Origin: Saccopteryx bilineata
Taxonomy: Eukaryota; Chordata; Mammalia; Chiroptera; Emballonuridae
Direction of reading: 5' to 3'
NCBI RefSeq assembly: GCF_036850765.1
Contig: NC_089490.1
Span: 274,984,482 to 275,048,481 of the forward strand
Length of the DNA: 64,000 bases
This document shows positions 11,745 through 23,470 of this stretch, in pieces (positions within the stretch are counted from its first letter, which is position 1; each line of letters opens with the position of its first letter). The position numbers and the translations under genes were made by a program. Under the pieces are notes generated by a model that saw only the letters and a list, made by a program, of their open reading frames with translations, made no database searches and was not told the DNA's origin.

Positions 11745-12764
11745 CATGAAATTTATGTATGAAATGGATATGGTATAGCCCAGAGATTCTCAACCTTCTT
11801 CATCTCGTAGCACACATAAAATAATTACTAAAATTCGGCAGCATGCCCAAAAATATATTTTTTGCTGATCTGACAAAAAAATAGGTATAATTTTGACTCA
11901 TTCATACTGGACAGTTATTGTTGTATTGGCTGCTGTAATTTTTTTATTTGACAATGAAAGGAGAAAGAGGTCAGTGTCCTTGACTAATAGGTATTGTTTG
12001 TTTTAAAACTTCTTATGATATACCAGTTGAAAATCGCTGGTAAAGCCTATTCCTTCTAGGCTACAAACCTATATACAGCACATTACTGTACTCAATACTC
12101 TATCCATTTGTAATACAATGGTAAATATTTGTGTATTTAAATATTTATAAACATAGAAAAGGTATAGTAAAAGCTTTTATAAAATATAAGAAATGGTACC
12201 CTTGGATAGGACACCTACCATGAATGGGGCTTGCAGGACTGGAAGTTGCTCTGGGTGAGTCAGATAGTGAGGAGTGAGTAAATGTAAAGGCGCAGGACAC
12301 TACTGTACATGACTGTAGACTTTGTAAACACTGTGCACTTAGGCTACACTGAATTTATAAAATAACACGAGATTAAGGAAAGCACAAGATAAAGTGATGC
12401 AATCAAGAGACAAGGTAAACGTGAGATGTGTGAGGCTGCTGCTGGCATAACACAGCATATTGGTTTATGGCAAACTTTTCAAATAAAAAGAGTACACACT
12501 AAAACAACCATAAAAATATAGCATAGTGAATATGTAATTGTTTGTTATCATTATCAGGTGTTACGTACTGTGGACAGCTGTACACAGTTTTATAGGACTG
12601 GCAGGGCAGTAGGTTTGTCTACACCAGCACCGCACAAACAGGTGAGGAACGCATTGCACCACAACATGACGATGGCTAAAACACCACTAGACATTATAAG
12701 CTATGGGACCACCATCACATATGTGGTCCATACTTGATCAAACCATTGTTATTTGACACCTGAT
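11745..12764. mobile_element. Tigger-like DNA transposon fossil
   Basis: The stretch 12041-12764 follows a pattern I recognise from an ancient mammalian pogo/Tigger-type element: 'CTAGGCTACAAACCTATATA', 'TTGCAGGACTGGAAGTTGC', 'ACTGTAGACTTTGTAAACAC', 'TAGGTTTGTCTACACCAGCA' and 'ATGGGACCACCATCACATAT'. It is non-autonomous or internally deleted and has no transposase frame. The sequence directly left of the inserted hAT element (ending GGTATAGCC) continues the same fossil, so the original copy spans the insertion. The left limit is uncertain. Confidence 0.55.
11781..12039. mobile_element. hAT-like non-autonomous transposon (259 bp)
   Basis: It begins CAGAGATTCTCAAC, and its other end, read on the minus strand, begins CAGCGATTTTCAAC, giving 14-bp terminal inverted repeats with two mismatches. 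The 8-bp flanks GTATAGCC (11773-11780) and GTAAAGCC (12040-12047) differ at one base, which is the target-duplication length of the hAT superfamily. The interior has no coding frame. It is inserted in the Tigger-like fossil. Confidence 0.85.
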
Positions 12765-14732
12765 TTTATTGAGATAACTTAACATGTCAGGTGTGCTCAC
12801 ATGTAACTTGTCTGGATAATTATTTCTTGAATTCATAAACCTGATTCCATTTTATGGTGTCTTCTGGTCGTGCTGTGGGAATAGCAAGAGCAGGGGCCAG
12901 GCACCATTCCATGTGACATTTCGGTTTCCTTTGTTGCCTTGGACATCAGGCAGACCTCCTTGGCCACGGCATGAATACAGGTGAATGTCCACCTATTTCT
13001 GTCTTTATTGCATGGGGTGTAAGAACTATTCTGAGTGGATGCTGAGGTAAGCACTTCCGAAGCATCTTTTTAAATTAGTACAGCAGCAACACTCAAGATT
13101 ATTCAAGTATTTGATCAAATAAGATTACAAATTATGTATTTAGAATAATTGCATATGAATACAATATTTTATAGCAAATTGGATATACAGTACTAATATC
13201 TCAATCAATGTTCTTCTAAGTTTTTTTATTATCAACACAAAAATCATAACCAAAATGAACAAAAATCTTAGAGTGTTATAATAAAGCTATTGTGAGAACA
13301 AAAACCAAAATGCTCTCCTAATGGCTTCTAACACATCCCAGCACATTTATAAACTAAAACTGGTTAGAAAAATGAGCAGTAGCAAAAAGATGGCTGGGTT
13401 CATCCCTAACCATCATTTGAGGGGCTGTGAACAGGTAACAAACCAGAAGGTAGAAGGACAGCACAGCTGAATAATTCTTGCTATGACAATCTTTGTAGTT
13501 CCAGGCAGACACGACTAATTACAGTGAAGGGTAAAGTAAATATGTTGAAAACATTATAAAGTATTAAAACCAATAGCCTCAATTAAAATCTTTGGTACTG
13601 GACTTTGGACAATCATTCTAATGAAACACAAGCAGAACTTTTCAATAATAAGGTGCTTTAGATCAACTTTAATGTGGACATTTGAGTTCTTATGTAATCA
13701 TCCAGTAATTCTTTTTTCACATAGGGAGAAGTTATTTAGGGTTGGGGGCTCATGGGAAATACATAAACAGAAAATTGCAATAAACAATTTGTTCCTAGAG
13801 TCAGTTGGTACTTGAGCATTTTTAGTTAATTTAGGGATTTCATCTATTTTAGTGAATTTTTGTAGCTCTTGCTCCATGTAAAGAATTATAATATAACTTT
13901 TCAGGGTAATTTTATGTTGGTATGGTTGAAAGGTATCTTTGCCATTTTGTAAAGTATCAGTGCATACAGGGTCATGCTCATATGTTTGAGTTTCCCCAAA
14001 ATCTAATAGTGAAGGCTAAGAATTGGTATTAATAGACTTTTGGACTATTCTTCATGCTCTCCAAACCCACTGTGATCTTCAGTTACATTTATTCCTTCAT
14101 TTGTTCATTCATTCAACTGAAACACATGAGCTCCAGGTATGCCCAGGTGCTGGCTTGTGGTGATGTGACGTGACACAGTCCTCTACACAGGTAGACAGAC
14201 ATGGAAATGAGAAATTACAGTACAATTAGACCCATCTGACCTTGCAGTATGCTGATGGGAATTGTTATACAGAGGGTGTGAGAGAGAAACAAGAGAGGAG
14301 AACCATTCAAAGGCTGAAACAAAGCCAGTCTCCGCTTGTTATGTCCTTGAGTTTTTTGCTGCATTTTAAACTTATGACAAAAACCCTCCTCTTGACTAAA
14401 TTTAGTCAGATTCCTCTGAGCCCTCTGGTTAACTAGGCTTAACCTTGTCTTTCATTTTTGCTGGGCCTGCATAGCCCAGTTTTAGCAAGAAATCTGTTAA
14501 GTCAGTTTAGAGAGAATCCTCATCCTAATAATGCTCACCCTTTAGCAAGAGTAGCTGTCTGTGCACTGACCCCTCACCCTGGTCACTGGATATAATGCCA
14601 TAATCCCCAGCTGTCTTTCTTTGCTAGGTCCATAGTTGAGCCCCCAACATCTCTTCTATTGCAGTAGTCTTGGATAAGATCTTCCTTGTTATTTTTAAGA
14701 ATTATGAACAAATTCAGGTCCTTTTTATTTTC
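12765..14732. other. Unique sequence, no gene seen
   Basis: Non-coding, AT-rich. Short frames at 12833-13054 (minus) and 13621-13815 (plus) have no recognisable domain or neighbouring splice pattern. Confidence 0.4.
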
Positions 14733-14743
14733 AAAAAATCTTA

Positions 14744-15103
14744 GCCCTGGCCGGTTGGCTCAGTGGTAGAGCATTGGCCTGGCGTGTGGGAGTCCCAGGT
14801 TCGATTCCCAGCCAGGGCACACAGAAGAGGCGCCCACCTGCTTCTCCACTCCTCCTCCTCTCCTTCCTCTCTGTCTCTCTCTTCCCCTCCTGCAGCCAAG
14901 GCTCCATTGGAGCAGAGATTGCCGGGGCGCTGAGGATGGGTCTGTGGCCTCTGCCTCAGGCGCTAGAATGGCTCTGGTTGCAGCAGAGCGACGCCCCAGA
15001 TGGGCAGAGCATCGCCCCCTGGTGGGCATGCCGGGTGGATCCCAGTCGGGCACATGCGGGAGTCTGTCTACCTCCCCATTTCCAACTTCAGAAAAATACA
15101 CCA
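14744..15103 (+). mobile_element. Long tRNA-derived bat SINE with CTCF-like core
   Basis: It has an A box TGGCTCAGTGG at 14756-14766 and a B box GGTTCGATTCC at 14798-14808. The head is closed by the complementary arms CCCTGGCC and GCCAGGGC. A pyrimidine-rich block, the body with GCTCCATTGGAGC, and an A-rich tail follow. The 11-bp duplication AAAAAATCTTA lies at 14733-14743 and 15104-15114. Positions 15013-15026 (CGCCCCCTGGTGGG) contain, on the minus strand, the CTCF-like core CCACCAGGGGGCG. Confidence 0.93.
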
Positions 15104-15114
15104 AAAAAATCTTA

Positions 15115-17016
15115 AATTAGTACAAGATGACTTATAGGTGAGTTTGTTAATTCAGACTTATGGTATGAGGACCCATCACGAATTACTGAATTGTGATATT
15201 TGCACTGTCAGCTAAGAGAGTGGATGAGATTTGCTTGGATCTATTTTTGTCGGTGATAGAAAACAGTTGATCAGTGATTGATACTCAAGCTACAGCAAAG
15301 CCTCTGCTTTTTGTGTTTTCTTTGTTACAAGGGTTTTGAGTTTGTTATAAATATATTTTCTTGTGTTTTCTAAAGTTTTAAAATCTGAGCATTGGATAAA
15401 AGCAGAACATAAAGGCATCTCCGTGAGACCTTTTTCTAAATATACTGCCCACTTTCAGACTACTGGGCTTTATCAAGGTACAGCCTACTCTACATAAACA
15501 GCTCTGTGTAAACTTCACAAGGAGCCACAAGTATAGCAGGATATGGACAGAGAAAAGTATAGCAGAATTGGACTTGAGGAAAGTTCTACTGAGCCAGCTC
15601 CCACACCGATTGAAAATTTGAGAACACCTCCTTAGGGCTCAAGATGTCCACAGATGACTGACTGACTGGAAGATCCTGTTGCAGGTGACACTGAAAACCG
15701 GGCTGTCAGTACCATAGGACACAGTGGTTGAAGGGCTGGCTTTTTCTCGTTCATCATGCTTTCCTTTGGCCTGAGCCAGCCTTGAAAGTCACCTACAGTC
15801 ACTCACCCACAGGTATAGACAGGCGAGCCCACAGCCTCCAGAGTGACTTCCTCTCCAAGACTGACTCGGGCGCACTCATCTGGAATAAGACCCTGATGCT
15901 CTTTTCCCTGCAACTCCCTCTTCTCCCAGCAAACCCTGGCCTCCTCTGTGCCTCTGGTTTGGACAAACATCTGGTACGTCTGCCCAGGCTTTGGGGAGAT
16001 GAGGCCAGAGATGGAGTGAAGAGTGACATTTTCTACTCCTTTGTTTCTGCCTCCTGCACACAGGAGACACTGACTAATTGGGTCTTTGTTACCATGCTGT
16101 TCACATCAGGATCCCACAGTATCACTTTTATTAGTTTAACTTAAGTGTTAATCATTCTGAATTAGAAAAAAAGACTTTCTTTTATTAAGAAGATTTTTCG
16201 ATTAAAAACTTAAACTAGCCTTATAACCATTAATCAGATGTAATTAAATGTATCTTAATGTGTTGCAAGAAGAAATCAACATTTTCTCAGTCTTTTAGAC
16301 ACCACTATAAATAGACCTGCTTAAGTGTACATTTTACAGAGAAAATGGCATGAAATACTCAACGGAAACATTTAACTTTACCACATCTCTTATTAGGAAA
16401 TTTTCAGACCATAATATCTGAAATGCCTTTGAATATGAAGATGATATTGGGCCATCCTTTCATTTGGGGGCTTAATCTATTTTATAACATTGGTTTATGA
16501 GAATTTAATATAGGCTAAGTACTTAACGGTAATTGTTATTTTTTGATGACTTAAGATAGCACAAGGGATTGGTTTATGAAATTGAACTCCCATGAATTAG
16601 CAGTATTACCTCATTACTAATATCAAGGGTATCAGGAATCACAAGACATGGGCAGAACAGGTAGACCACAAGTATCACTCTTCCCAGATTAAAATAGAAA
16701 ATTTCTTAATAATATATGGAGCTTTGTTTTCTGACCAGAAAGGGTACATTTGTTCATGAAACGTATCTATTTTATACTCAGATAGTTATATAACTTCCAT
16801 GACATCTGCCAGGGACCCAGGCCTCATAAATTACCAGTTTTTAGATCTTTTTCCCATAAGCAATCCTAGTCAGCTGCTAAAAGGAATCCATAGACACAGA
16901 CACTCTAAGAACTCCAATGTCAATGATTTGCTTGCCAGAGTTGTGTTAATAACTTACGTACAAGAAGATCTGACCTGTGCATCATCAATCTTCTCTCTCT
17001 CATTCACCCATCTATG
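15115..17016. other. Unique sequence, no gene seen
   Basis: Non-coding. The longest frame, 138 codons at 15728-16144 on the plus strand, shows no domain, no conserved-looking composition and no clear splice context, so I do not call it a gene. Confidence 0.4.
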
Positions 17017-17018
17017 TA

Positions 17019-17251
17019 CACTGCTCATAAAAATTAGGGGATCAGGGAATGTGTAGATACTCCAGTACTTTCAGCCTTTTGTATAGTGCATTTTCACCAA
17101 TGAAATAAAAGTTGGTTTAGCATCTAATTTGCATAATTGAACAACTTTCTTTGACATGTCATTTCCTTTTCTGATGTTCTTGCTTAAAAGTACATATTCA
17201 TATTCATTTTCATATTCATTTTGAAATATTCTCTAATTTTTGTGAGCAGTA
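17019..17251. mobile_element. TA-flanked MITE (mariner-like, 233 bp)
   Basis: The left end CACTGCTCATAAAAATTAG matches the right end read on the minus strand, TACTGCTCACAAAAATTAG, at 17 of 19 positions. TA dinucleotides flank both ends (17017-17018 and 17252-17253), as for Tc1/mariner insertions. There is no coding capacity. Near the right end a tandem unit of the form CATATTCATTTT repeats around 17195-17225. Confidence 0.85.
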
Positions 17252-17344
17252 TATTTATATCTTTATCTGTGTGTGGGTTTTTTAATCCATAAAACTAGAG
17301 AGATCAAGGGATAGAGGAAAATCTTTCAAAAACCCACCTACCTT

Positions 17345-17743
17345 CACCCTGGCCAGTTGGCTCAGCTGTGGAGCATTGGCCTGGCATGTGGAAGTCCCGG
17401 AATTGATTCCCGGTCAGGGCACACAGGAAAAGTGCCCATCTGCTTCTCCACCCCTCCCCCTTTCCTTCCTCTTTGTCTCTGTCTTCCCCTCCCACAACCA
17501 AAGCTCCGCTCCATTGGAGCAAAATTGGCCTGTGCACTGAGGATGGCTCCATGGCCTCTGCCTCAGATGCTAGAATAGCTCCAGCTGCAACAGAGCAACA
17601 CCCCAGATGGGCAGAGCATTGCCCCCTCGTGGGTATGCTGGATGGATTCTGGTCGGGCGCATTCAGGAGTCTATATGACTGCCTTCCAGCTTCTGACTGC
17701 GCAAAAATACAAAAATACAAAAAAAAAAAAAAAAAAAAAAAGG
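17345..17743 (+). mobile_element. Long tRNA-derived bat SINE
   Basis: Same family as the copy at 14744, more diverged (B box now AATTGATTCCC) and ending in a tail of more than 20 A. The flanks CCACCTACCTT (17334-17344) and CCACCTATCTT (17744-17754) form an 11-bp duplication with one mismatch. The CTCF-like core is degraded here (GCCCCCTCGTGGG). Confidence 0.92.
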
Positions 17744-17754
17744 CCACCTATCTT

Positions 17755-19249
17755 GTCAGGACTAATTAAAAGATCATTGTGTTGGTGTGAATGCAAACTT
17801 TTCTCTTTTTTTCTCATTGTAGATAAAGCTTGTTGAGAACACTTACGTGGGCAAAAAGCCAGTGTTTAACTGGTGACACGTCACACATTAAAATCTTGGG
17901 GGAGATTTAATTGTTCTCAGCTAACCTTTTCCTTACATTGTAAAGTCCTGAGTAAAAGCACCTTCTCAGAAACACACACTGGGCAAGTTCTAATCCACAC
18001 CAACAGTGATGGTGCTGTCATGTCAGCAGCACCTGCTCCGTGTTTGCCTAGTCTTATCTGGGTCTGCAGGTACCCCACTAACCCACACACCTGGGTTATG
18101 GTCACTGTTTTTTTTCTCCATTCAGAATCCCAGGGCACCGTGAACCTTGGAAAGAAACCACACAGGGAGTGAGATCACTTCCTATCCAGGATCCTTAGTC
18201 TTAATTAAGTGCTTGACAGTTCCTGATCCCTTTTTATTCAGCCCTGGTCAACTCCTCTGTTATTTCTCAAAGAAGTTAGGCCAGCCTTTTACAGTGTCCC
18301 TGATGCCTCCCTGGACATTCCTCTTGTATTTATGAGCCCTTGCCTTCCAGAATTGTGCATCTAGTCTCAGGAGATGGCCCCAAGCTCCCCGGATTCACAG
18401 GACTCAGCATCACCACATCACCCTTTCTGTGGACCACGTTCCAAATTCACATCCTCAACCTCAACATCTCTCCTTCTCAGCTTAAAAGATGTGTTCATTC
18501 ATTTAAAAAGTCTCCTGTGGATTCTGCTTTTCCTTTTTCCTTCTGGGCTTTTTTTCATCTCTAGCCAAGGTCAAACTTCCTGGAAGAATGATTACAAATC
18601 TACTCTCTGTGTCCTTTATTACTTTATCCAACAAACTGTAGCCAGCCTTCTAACTCCAAGCCCCAGGACCTCCATTGAAGCTGCTGTTGAGAGGACATTC
18701 CATGATGAGGCAAGCATCCAATGGAACCCAGAGTGATCTCCCATCTTATTTTTGCCAATGGAGATTAACCCTGAGGACTACTCTCTCCATCTTGTACTCT
18801 TTCTGTGTTCTGGAAAATTCCTGCTGTGCCTCTCTAGTTCCTCCCTAATTTGCATTACTGACTTTATGTCCTGTGAGATTCTACAGATTAGGTTTTCCCA
18901 GGCCCTGCAGACTCTGCCTGAGAGGCAACCTCACTCATTCTAAGGATTGAATTACCATGGAGCCTAAATCTGTGTGCTTGTGACCCAACCTTGCATTTCC
19001 AACTGGCTCTGGGAAAGTCATCTGATATCTCATCTGAATTTCAAGAATAGCTGCATAATGACACTGTCATATGTCCTGCCTTCCATCAATACACCCTTCC
19101 TCGGGCCAGTCTCACAATATGGCAAACCAATATTTTATATCCATGTCTTCTTTGAATCCTCCATCTTACCCAGAATTTTGAGGCATCATTTATCTTTTCT
19201 ATGCCTCATGAGTTCCCACGTACAAACTCTTGATTTTTTTTTTTTCCAA
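17755..19249. other. Unassigned non-coding sequence
   Basis: Moderately pyrimidine-rich on the plus strand with several 60-120 codon frames, none of them recognisable. The composition resembles an eroded LINE-2, but I cannot align it with confidence. Confidence 0.35.
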
Positions 19250-19540
19250 ATAAGGATTGGATCCATGTTTGCTTCTTTATTCAACTTTCAATGCATTATT
19301 TCAAGCCCTCAACATTTGGAGTTGACATTAGACTCGTGAAATATTTTCTCCACTGACCTCTTCAAGTCTGATTCCTCTCCAATTCCTCTTTCATATTGTT
19401 GCCAAATTGGTATTTTTCAAAATACAGATTTTATAAAAGTCATTTGATAATTTAAAATATTTAATGACACCCATTTTTGGATGACTAAGTAACTTATCTT
19501 CTAAACTGGGACCTCTTGAAGAATGAAAGGTGATATTATG
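19250..19540 (+). repeat. Possible LINE-2 fossil
   Basis: The run 'GTTGCCAAATTGGTATTTTT', 'AAAATACAGATTTTATAAAA' and what follows keeps the order and spacing of the L2 region that precedes its 3' end ('GCCAGAGTGATCTTTCTAAA' type). Strongly diverged, so only a tentative call. Confidence 0.35.
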
Positions 19541-20231
19541 ATGCTATTAATAATGACAAATTTGTCAGAACTGTCCTGGGGGACCAGGTGGGGAACCACT
19601 GTTAATCCTTATGTACATATAACAATTTACATGACAAAGTTAAATAGGCAAATATATGAGTAAATACAATAGTCAAAAAATAAATGGAGGAAGCAGATAT
19701 GACCATTTGGGTGTCAACAGACCATGGAAGAAGCAGTAGTGACAGAGCATTTATTAAACCTGATGTTACCAGATTTATTGGCAAATATACAAATATTCAC
19801 TAGTGACTAAGAAGACCACACAGGTTCATATGGTGTTCTTGAGGAAATATCTTCTCAAAAAGCAGTAAAGACACAGTGAGACTGTTGTAGTGCCGAATAA
19901 CTGTGTGTATTTAGTGGGCAAGAGCTGCCTTCTGACTCCTTGGGTTAGGAATTTATATATGGCTTCTTTTCCTAAATGTCTAAGTGGGTATTTCTGTGAG
20001 CTTAATTTGAGGGGAGCCATCTACTTTTGTAAATAAATCTGTCACGTGACAGTAAGGTGATTTTGGCATTCCTTATAATTTTTCTGAGATTTTCAATAAA
20101 CATATAAATATTTACTTTTATAATTAGAAAAATACAATGACAAATTGAATCAATGCTAAGTTTTAATGATGAACTATATCTGTCATGTGTCTTAATTTTC
20201 AGAGCACACTGCAGCCAGAGAGGTTACCTGG
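19541..20231. other. Unique or highly diverged sequence
   Basis: Nothing coding. The segment near 19555-19600, ending GGGGAACCACTG, resembles one end of an old hAT element, but no partner end is visible. Confidence 0.35.
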
Positions 20232-20478
20232 GCTGCTTTCTTTTCTTTTTCTTTTTTCGTAATTGAATTTATTGGGGTTACATAGGTCAGTAAAATTATA
20301 TAGGCTTCAAGTGGACAATTCTGCAATCCATCATCTGTATATTGTGCTGTGTGCTCACCATGTAAAGTCCAGCCTCTGTCGATCACCATTTACCCCCTCT
20401 CACGTTTACCCTCTTTCACCTCTCTCCACTCCCCGTTCCTCCTGGTAATCGCCATACTGTTGTCAGTATCCATGAAGG
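20232..20478 (-). mobile_element. 5'-truncated LINE-1 3' end
   Basis: Read on the minus strand it ends in the L1 3' UTR pattern: C-rich on the plus strand, then the terminal motif (plus strand 'TTGAATTTATTGGGGTTACA') and a T-rich tail at 20235-20257. The same terminal motif, 'GTCACCCCATTAAACTTAA' in sense, occurs at 50825, which shows a bat L1 subfamily distinct from the full-length copy at 602-8393. The target duplication is not clear. Confidence 0.75.
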
Positions 20479-21667
20479 GGTTTTTTTGCTGTTGGTTGTT
20501 TGTTTGTTTTTTCCTTACTTTCTACTCTCAGTGGGTTGCTCTTAATCAAGATTGAAGCCAAGGAAGTAGTAACTCTCTTGGTACCAAGGCGCTCACCTCT
20601 GAGTCTCTTTCCTTTCTCAGCCCCATGGGCAGCAAAGCTGAAGAAAACACCTTCCCATGGGGAAGGTTTCTCTCCTGGTAAATTGTGCCATTTCAGTGAG
20701 ACCACAGAGTAGTTCTTCCTTATGGTCGGTTAAATCGCCGGGGTCTCCCATACGATGTGCGCATTACAGGGCTGATGCCTGTTTACACAGCATTTGTTAT
20801 GCCTCTGAGAAGACAGAATAGCATTTAAGAGGAGGAATGTGCCTCATTTCATTCTCAGCTATGATGCACCTGACCTTTATCTGAAGCTCAGCATCCTGAT
20901 GAATGTTGGTACACGTGCGTGTGGAGGGATGCAGAGAACTCTGCAATACAAAGAGGAACAGAGGTGGGCAGATGTAATCGGCAGTGAGTGCTCTTAAAAG
21001 GGCTTCTTTGTCAAATGGCATGCAATTTTTGTTTTGTAAAAGGCTCAGGCTGCATCAGTGGAATCTATTTCCTTTATTTTATAAGTAGTGAAGGTAAACT
21101 CTCTCAGCTGAATGAACCCTGAGCTATGCCTTCCGGACAGAATAGAAATTGGAAAAATACAACATTAAAAGAGCAGGGTAGGGGAATCAGGACAGTCTGC
21201 TTCCTCGATTCTTAAACAATAGGAGTTCTGCAGATGGTCTGGAAGCACCATCCAAGACCTGGGGAGGAAACTCTGGGGCTGAATGAGCCATGTGAAGACC
21301 AGTGGTCTGAATTGCACACTTGCATTAATTGGCCAAGGAGCCAGCCCAGATGGACTGGACTGCTGTCCTAAGGGAAGCCACTGCAAGGGTGAGGTTTCAG
21401 GCTGTGTGGTCATTCCAATAGAGAAATGGGTCTTTTGTGTCTCATATCCTTCTTTTGAGTCTTCTGTTTAATTTTACTCAATGTGTACATGTCTCTAACG
21501 ATTACAAAGGGGGAATTCTGCAACATATTTTCCTAGGATGTGCAGACCCACCCATGATACCATGTGTCCTGACCAGGGGAGTAATAAATACCCCTAGAAA
21601 GCACCTTTCAAACAGTGGGCCCAGGGCAGATGGCAGCTCCTTTATAGAGCCACCTGTGGTTTTAGAA
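20479..21667. other. Unique sequence, no gene seen
   Basis: Non-coding. Frames of 60-87 codons on both strands have no recognisable features. Confidence 0.4.
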
Positions 21668-21676
21668 ATGCTTCTC

Positions 21677-21869
21677 ACCTTACTTGTGGTGGTGCAGTAG
21701 ATAAAGCATTGACCTGAAATGCTGAGGTCACCAGTTCGAAATTCTGGGCTTGCCAGGTCAAAGCATGTACGGAAAGCAACTACTACAAGTTGATGCCTCC
21801 CTCTTCTCCCACTCTTCTCTCTCTCTCTCCTCCTTTCTCTAAAATCAACAAATAAAATCTAAAAAAAAT
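21677..21869 (+). mobile_element. Short tRNA-derived bat SINE, diverged
   Basis: It matches the short family (TGGTGGTGCAGTAGATAAAG, then AATGCTGAGGTCACCAGTTC, then a CT-rich block and AATAAAATC tail). Flanks ATGCTTCTC (21668-21676) and ATGCCTCTC (21870-21878) form a 9-bp duplication with one mismatch. An insertion in the middle (about 21765-21795) is not in the other copies. Confidence 0.85.
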
Positions 21870-21878
21870 ATGCCTCTC

Positions 21879-22984
21879 TGCCCAGCAAACCAGCCTCACG
21901 TAGAGTAGGCATCCTGGGCTAAGCTGGCCAGTTCTTTCCTTTGTGGCTCATAATTATCATGGGAGAACTCTGAACCATTGTGCTCTTTCCTGTGGTTTCT
22001 CTCCATGAACCACCTAAGCAGCAGGTGAGGGTAGACCCCTGGACCTCCCCATCTTTGGCTGATGTGACTATACTGGCATCGCCCTTTTCAGACAGGCTCA
22101 AGGGGTTGTGTCGGCTTCTATGGTTGGCTTGAGTACTGTAAGAACATGAGAAAATAAATGAATTATTTTTCTTCCTTTCTCCAAATCATAATGTCTTTAT
22201 TTCCTTGGCCCACTTTAGAATATAAGTTATTTGAGGTTTTTCTTTCTTTTCCATTTCTTAAATAACATCAGGTTTATATTTGATGATACGGTATAGCTTT
22301 TTTTATTCTAATATTTGAATCAGGGTTATTATCTACAGTTATAAGCAATTATTGGGTAACCACAGTTGCAGGTTTATGATGAGTATTAGTTGAGGGTGCT
22401 GATGTTGGCTGAAAGGAATGTTTATGTTTTATGTGAGTCATTGTGTGTGTGTCCCTGTGTGTGTATATCTGTGCTGTGCTCTGAAACAAAACACATGTGA
22501 CCATTGGATGCAGTCTCACTGAGACTGGGAGCTCTGTTGGAAGACACCTATTGTTTTCATCTTTGCCTTATTTGTATCCTCAGTAGCTCCCAACATATCT
22601 TTGGGCAAATTAAGTTATGCATGAAGTCCTGAAATGTCTCTTTGACTCACCACTTTCTCTCTCAATGAGAACCATTGTTTTCTGCAGGTCAGGACATGCC
22701 TTCCTGAGTCCATCAGCCAAAATCCTCTCTAAGTCTTTCATACAGTGGCCTCTTCATAGGTTTCCCAACTGCCACTTTCCATGCATGTTGCACCTGTGCA
22801 TGCTACCTGCTGAGCCATGACCAGCACCTTCAACACACTGTTCTCCTACAAGATGCCAACTTGGTCCTAAGACAAATTTAATTCAGTCCAGCAAGACAAC
22901 TTTTTGAAGGAGCTTGGTTGCTCACTTTCTCACTTCCCCTTCCTTAACAGATCTTTATAGAAATCTGAGTGTTTATCAGGACTT
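21879..22984. other. Unique sequence, no gene seen
   Basis: Non-coding. A short interrupted GT tract lies around 22441-22466. Confidence 0.4.
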
Positions 22985-23157
22985 TATTCCTATGATTGAA
23001 TAATATGCCATGATTTTTTTAACATACCACATCTTGTTTATCCATGTATCCACTGGCACTAGAGTTGTTTTCACTGTGATGCTATAAACATTGGTACACA
23101 AGATTTGTTTTAACACCTGTTTTTAATTTCTTTGGGTATATACCTAAGAGTGAAATT
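22985..23157 (-). mobile_element. Inverted 5' segment of an old LINE-1
   Basis: On the minus strand this reads as the ORF2 C-terminal region of an L1: the 'GGTATATACCCAAAGAAATT' pattern, then 'GTTTATAGCATCACAGTGAA', then 'CATGGATAAACAAGATGTGG', then 'GCATATTATTCAATCATAG'. It abuts a plus-strand L1 3' segment, so together they form one element with an inverted 5' part. Confidence 0.8.
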
Positions 23158-23470
23158 GTGCTAAGTGAAGAAATCAGACACAAAAAAGCCACATATTGCA
23201 TAACTCCATTTACATGAGATATCTAGATTAGGCAAATTCATAAATACAGAAAGCATATTTGTGGTTGCCAAGGGGTAGGGAAAAGGGTATGGACATGACC
23301 GATTGGTGGGTATAGGATTTATCTTTGGAGTGATGAAAAGTTCTGAACTAGATAGCAGTGAGGATGGCACAACCTCACAAATATATTTAAGGTCTCTAAA
23401 TTATATATTTTAAAATAATAAGATTTATGTTATGTGTATTCTACCCAGAAAAAGTCTACTTAATAAAACA
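23158..23470 (+). mobile_element. 3' segment of the same old LINE-1
   Basis: It starts within the last ORF2 codons ('TAAGTGAAGAAATCAGACAC') and continues through an L1M-type 3' UTR ('GTGGTTGCCAAGGGGTAGGG', 'GGAGTGATGAAAAGTTCTGA') to an A-rich end near 23460. Mutated but easy to follow. It is joined directly to the inverted segment at 22985-23157. Confidence 0.85.

Noticed and set aside
14744..14819. tRNA gene at the SINE head
   Set aside because: The A and B boxes are there, but no full cloverleaf with an anticodon arm is maintained, and the unit is followed by the SINE body and A tail and flanked by a target duplication.
15728..16144. 138-codon plus-strand frame
   Set aside because: No domain, signal or splice context; overlapping frames of similar size occur on the other strand.
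17195..17225. CRISPR-like or satellite repeat
   Set aside because: Only two or three short imperfect CATATTCATTTT-type units inside a MITE; there is no spacer structure and the genome is mammalian.
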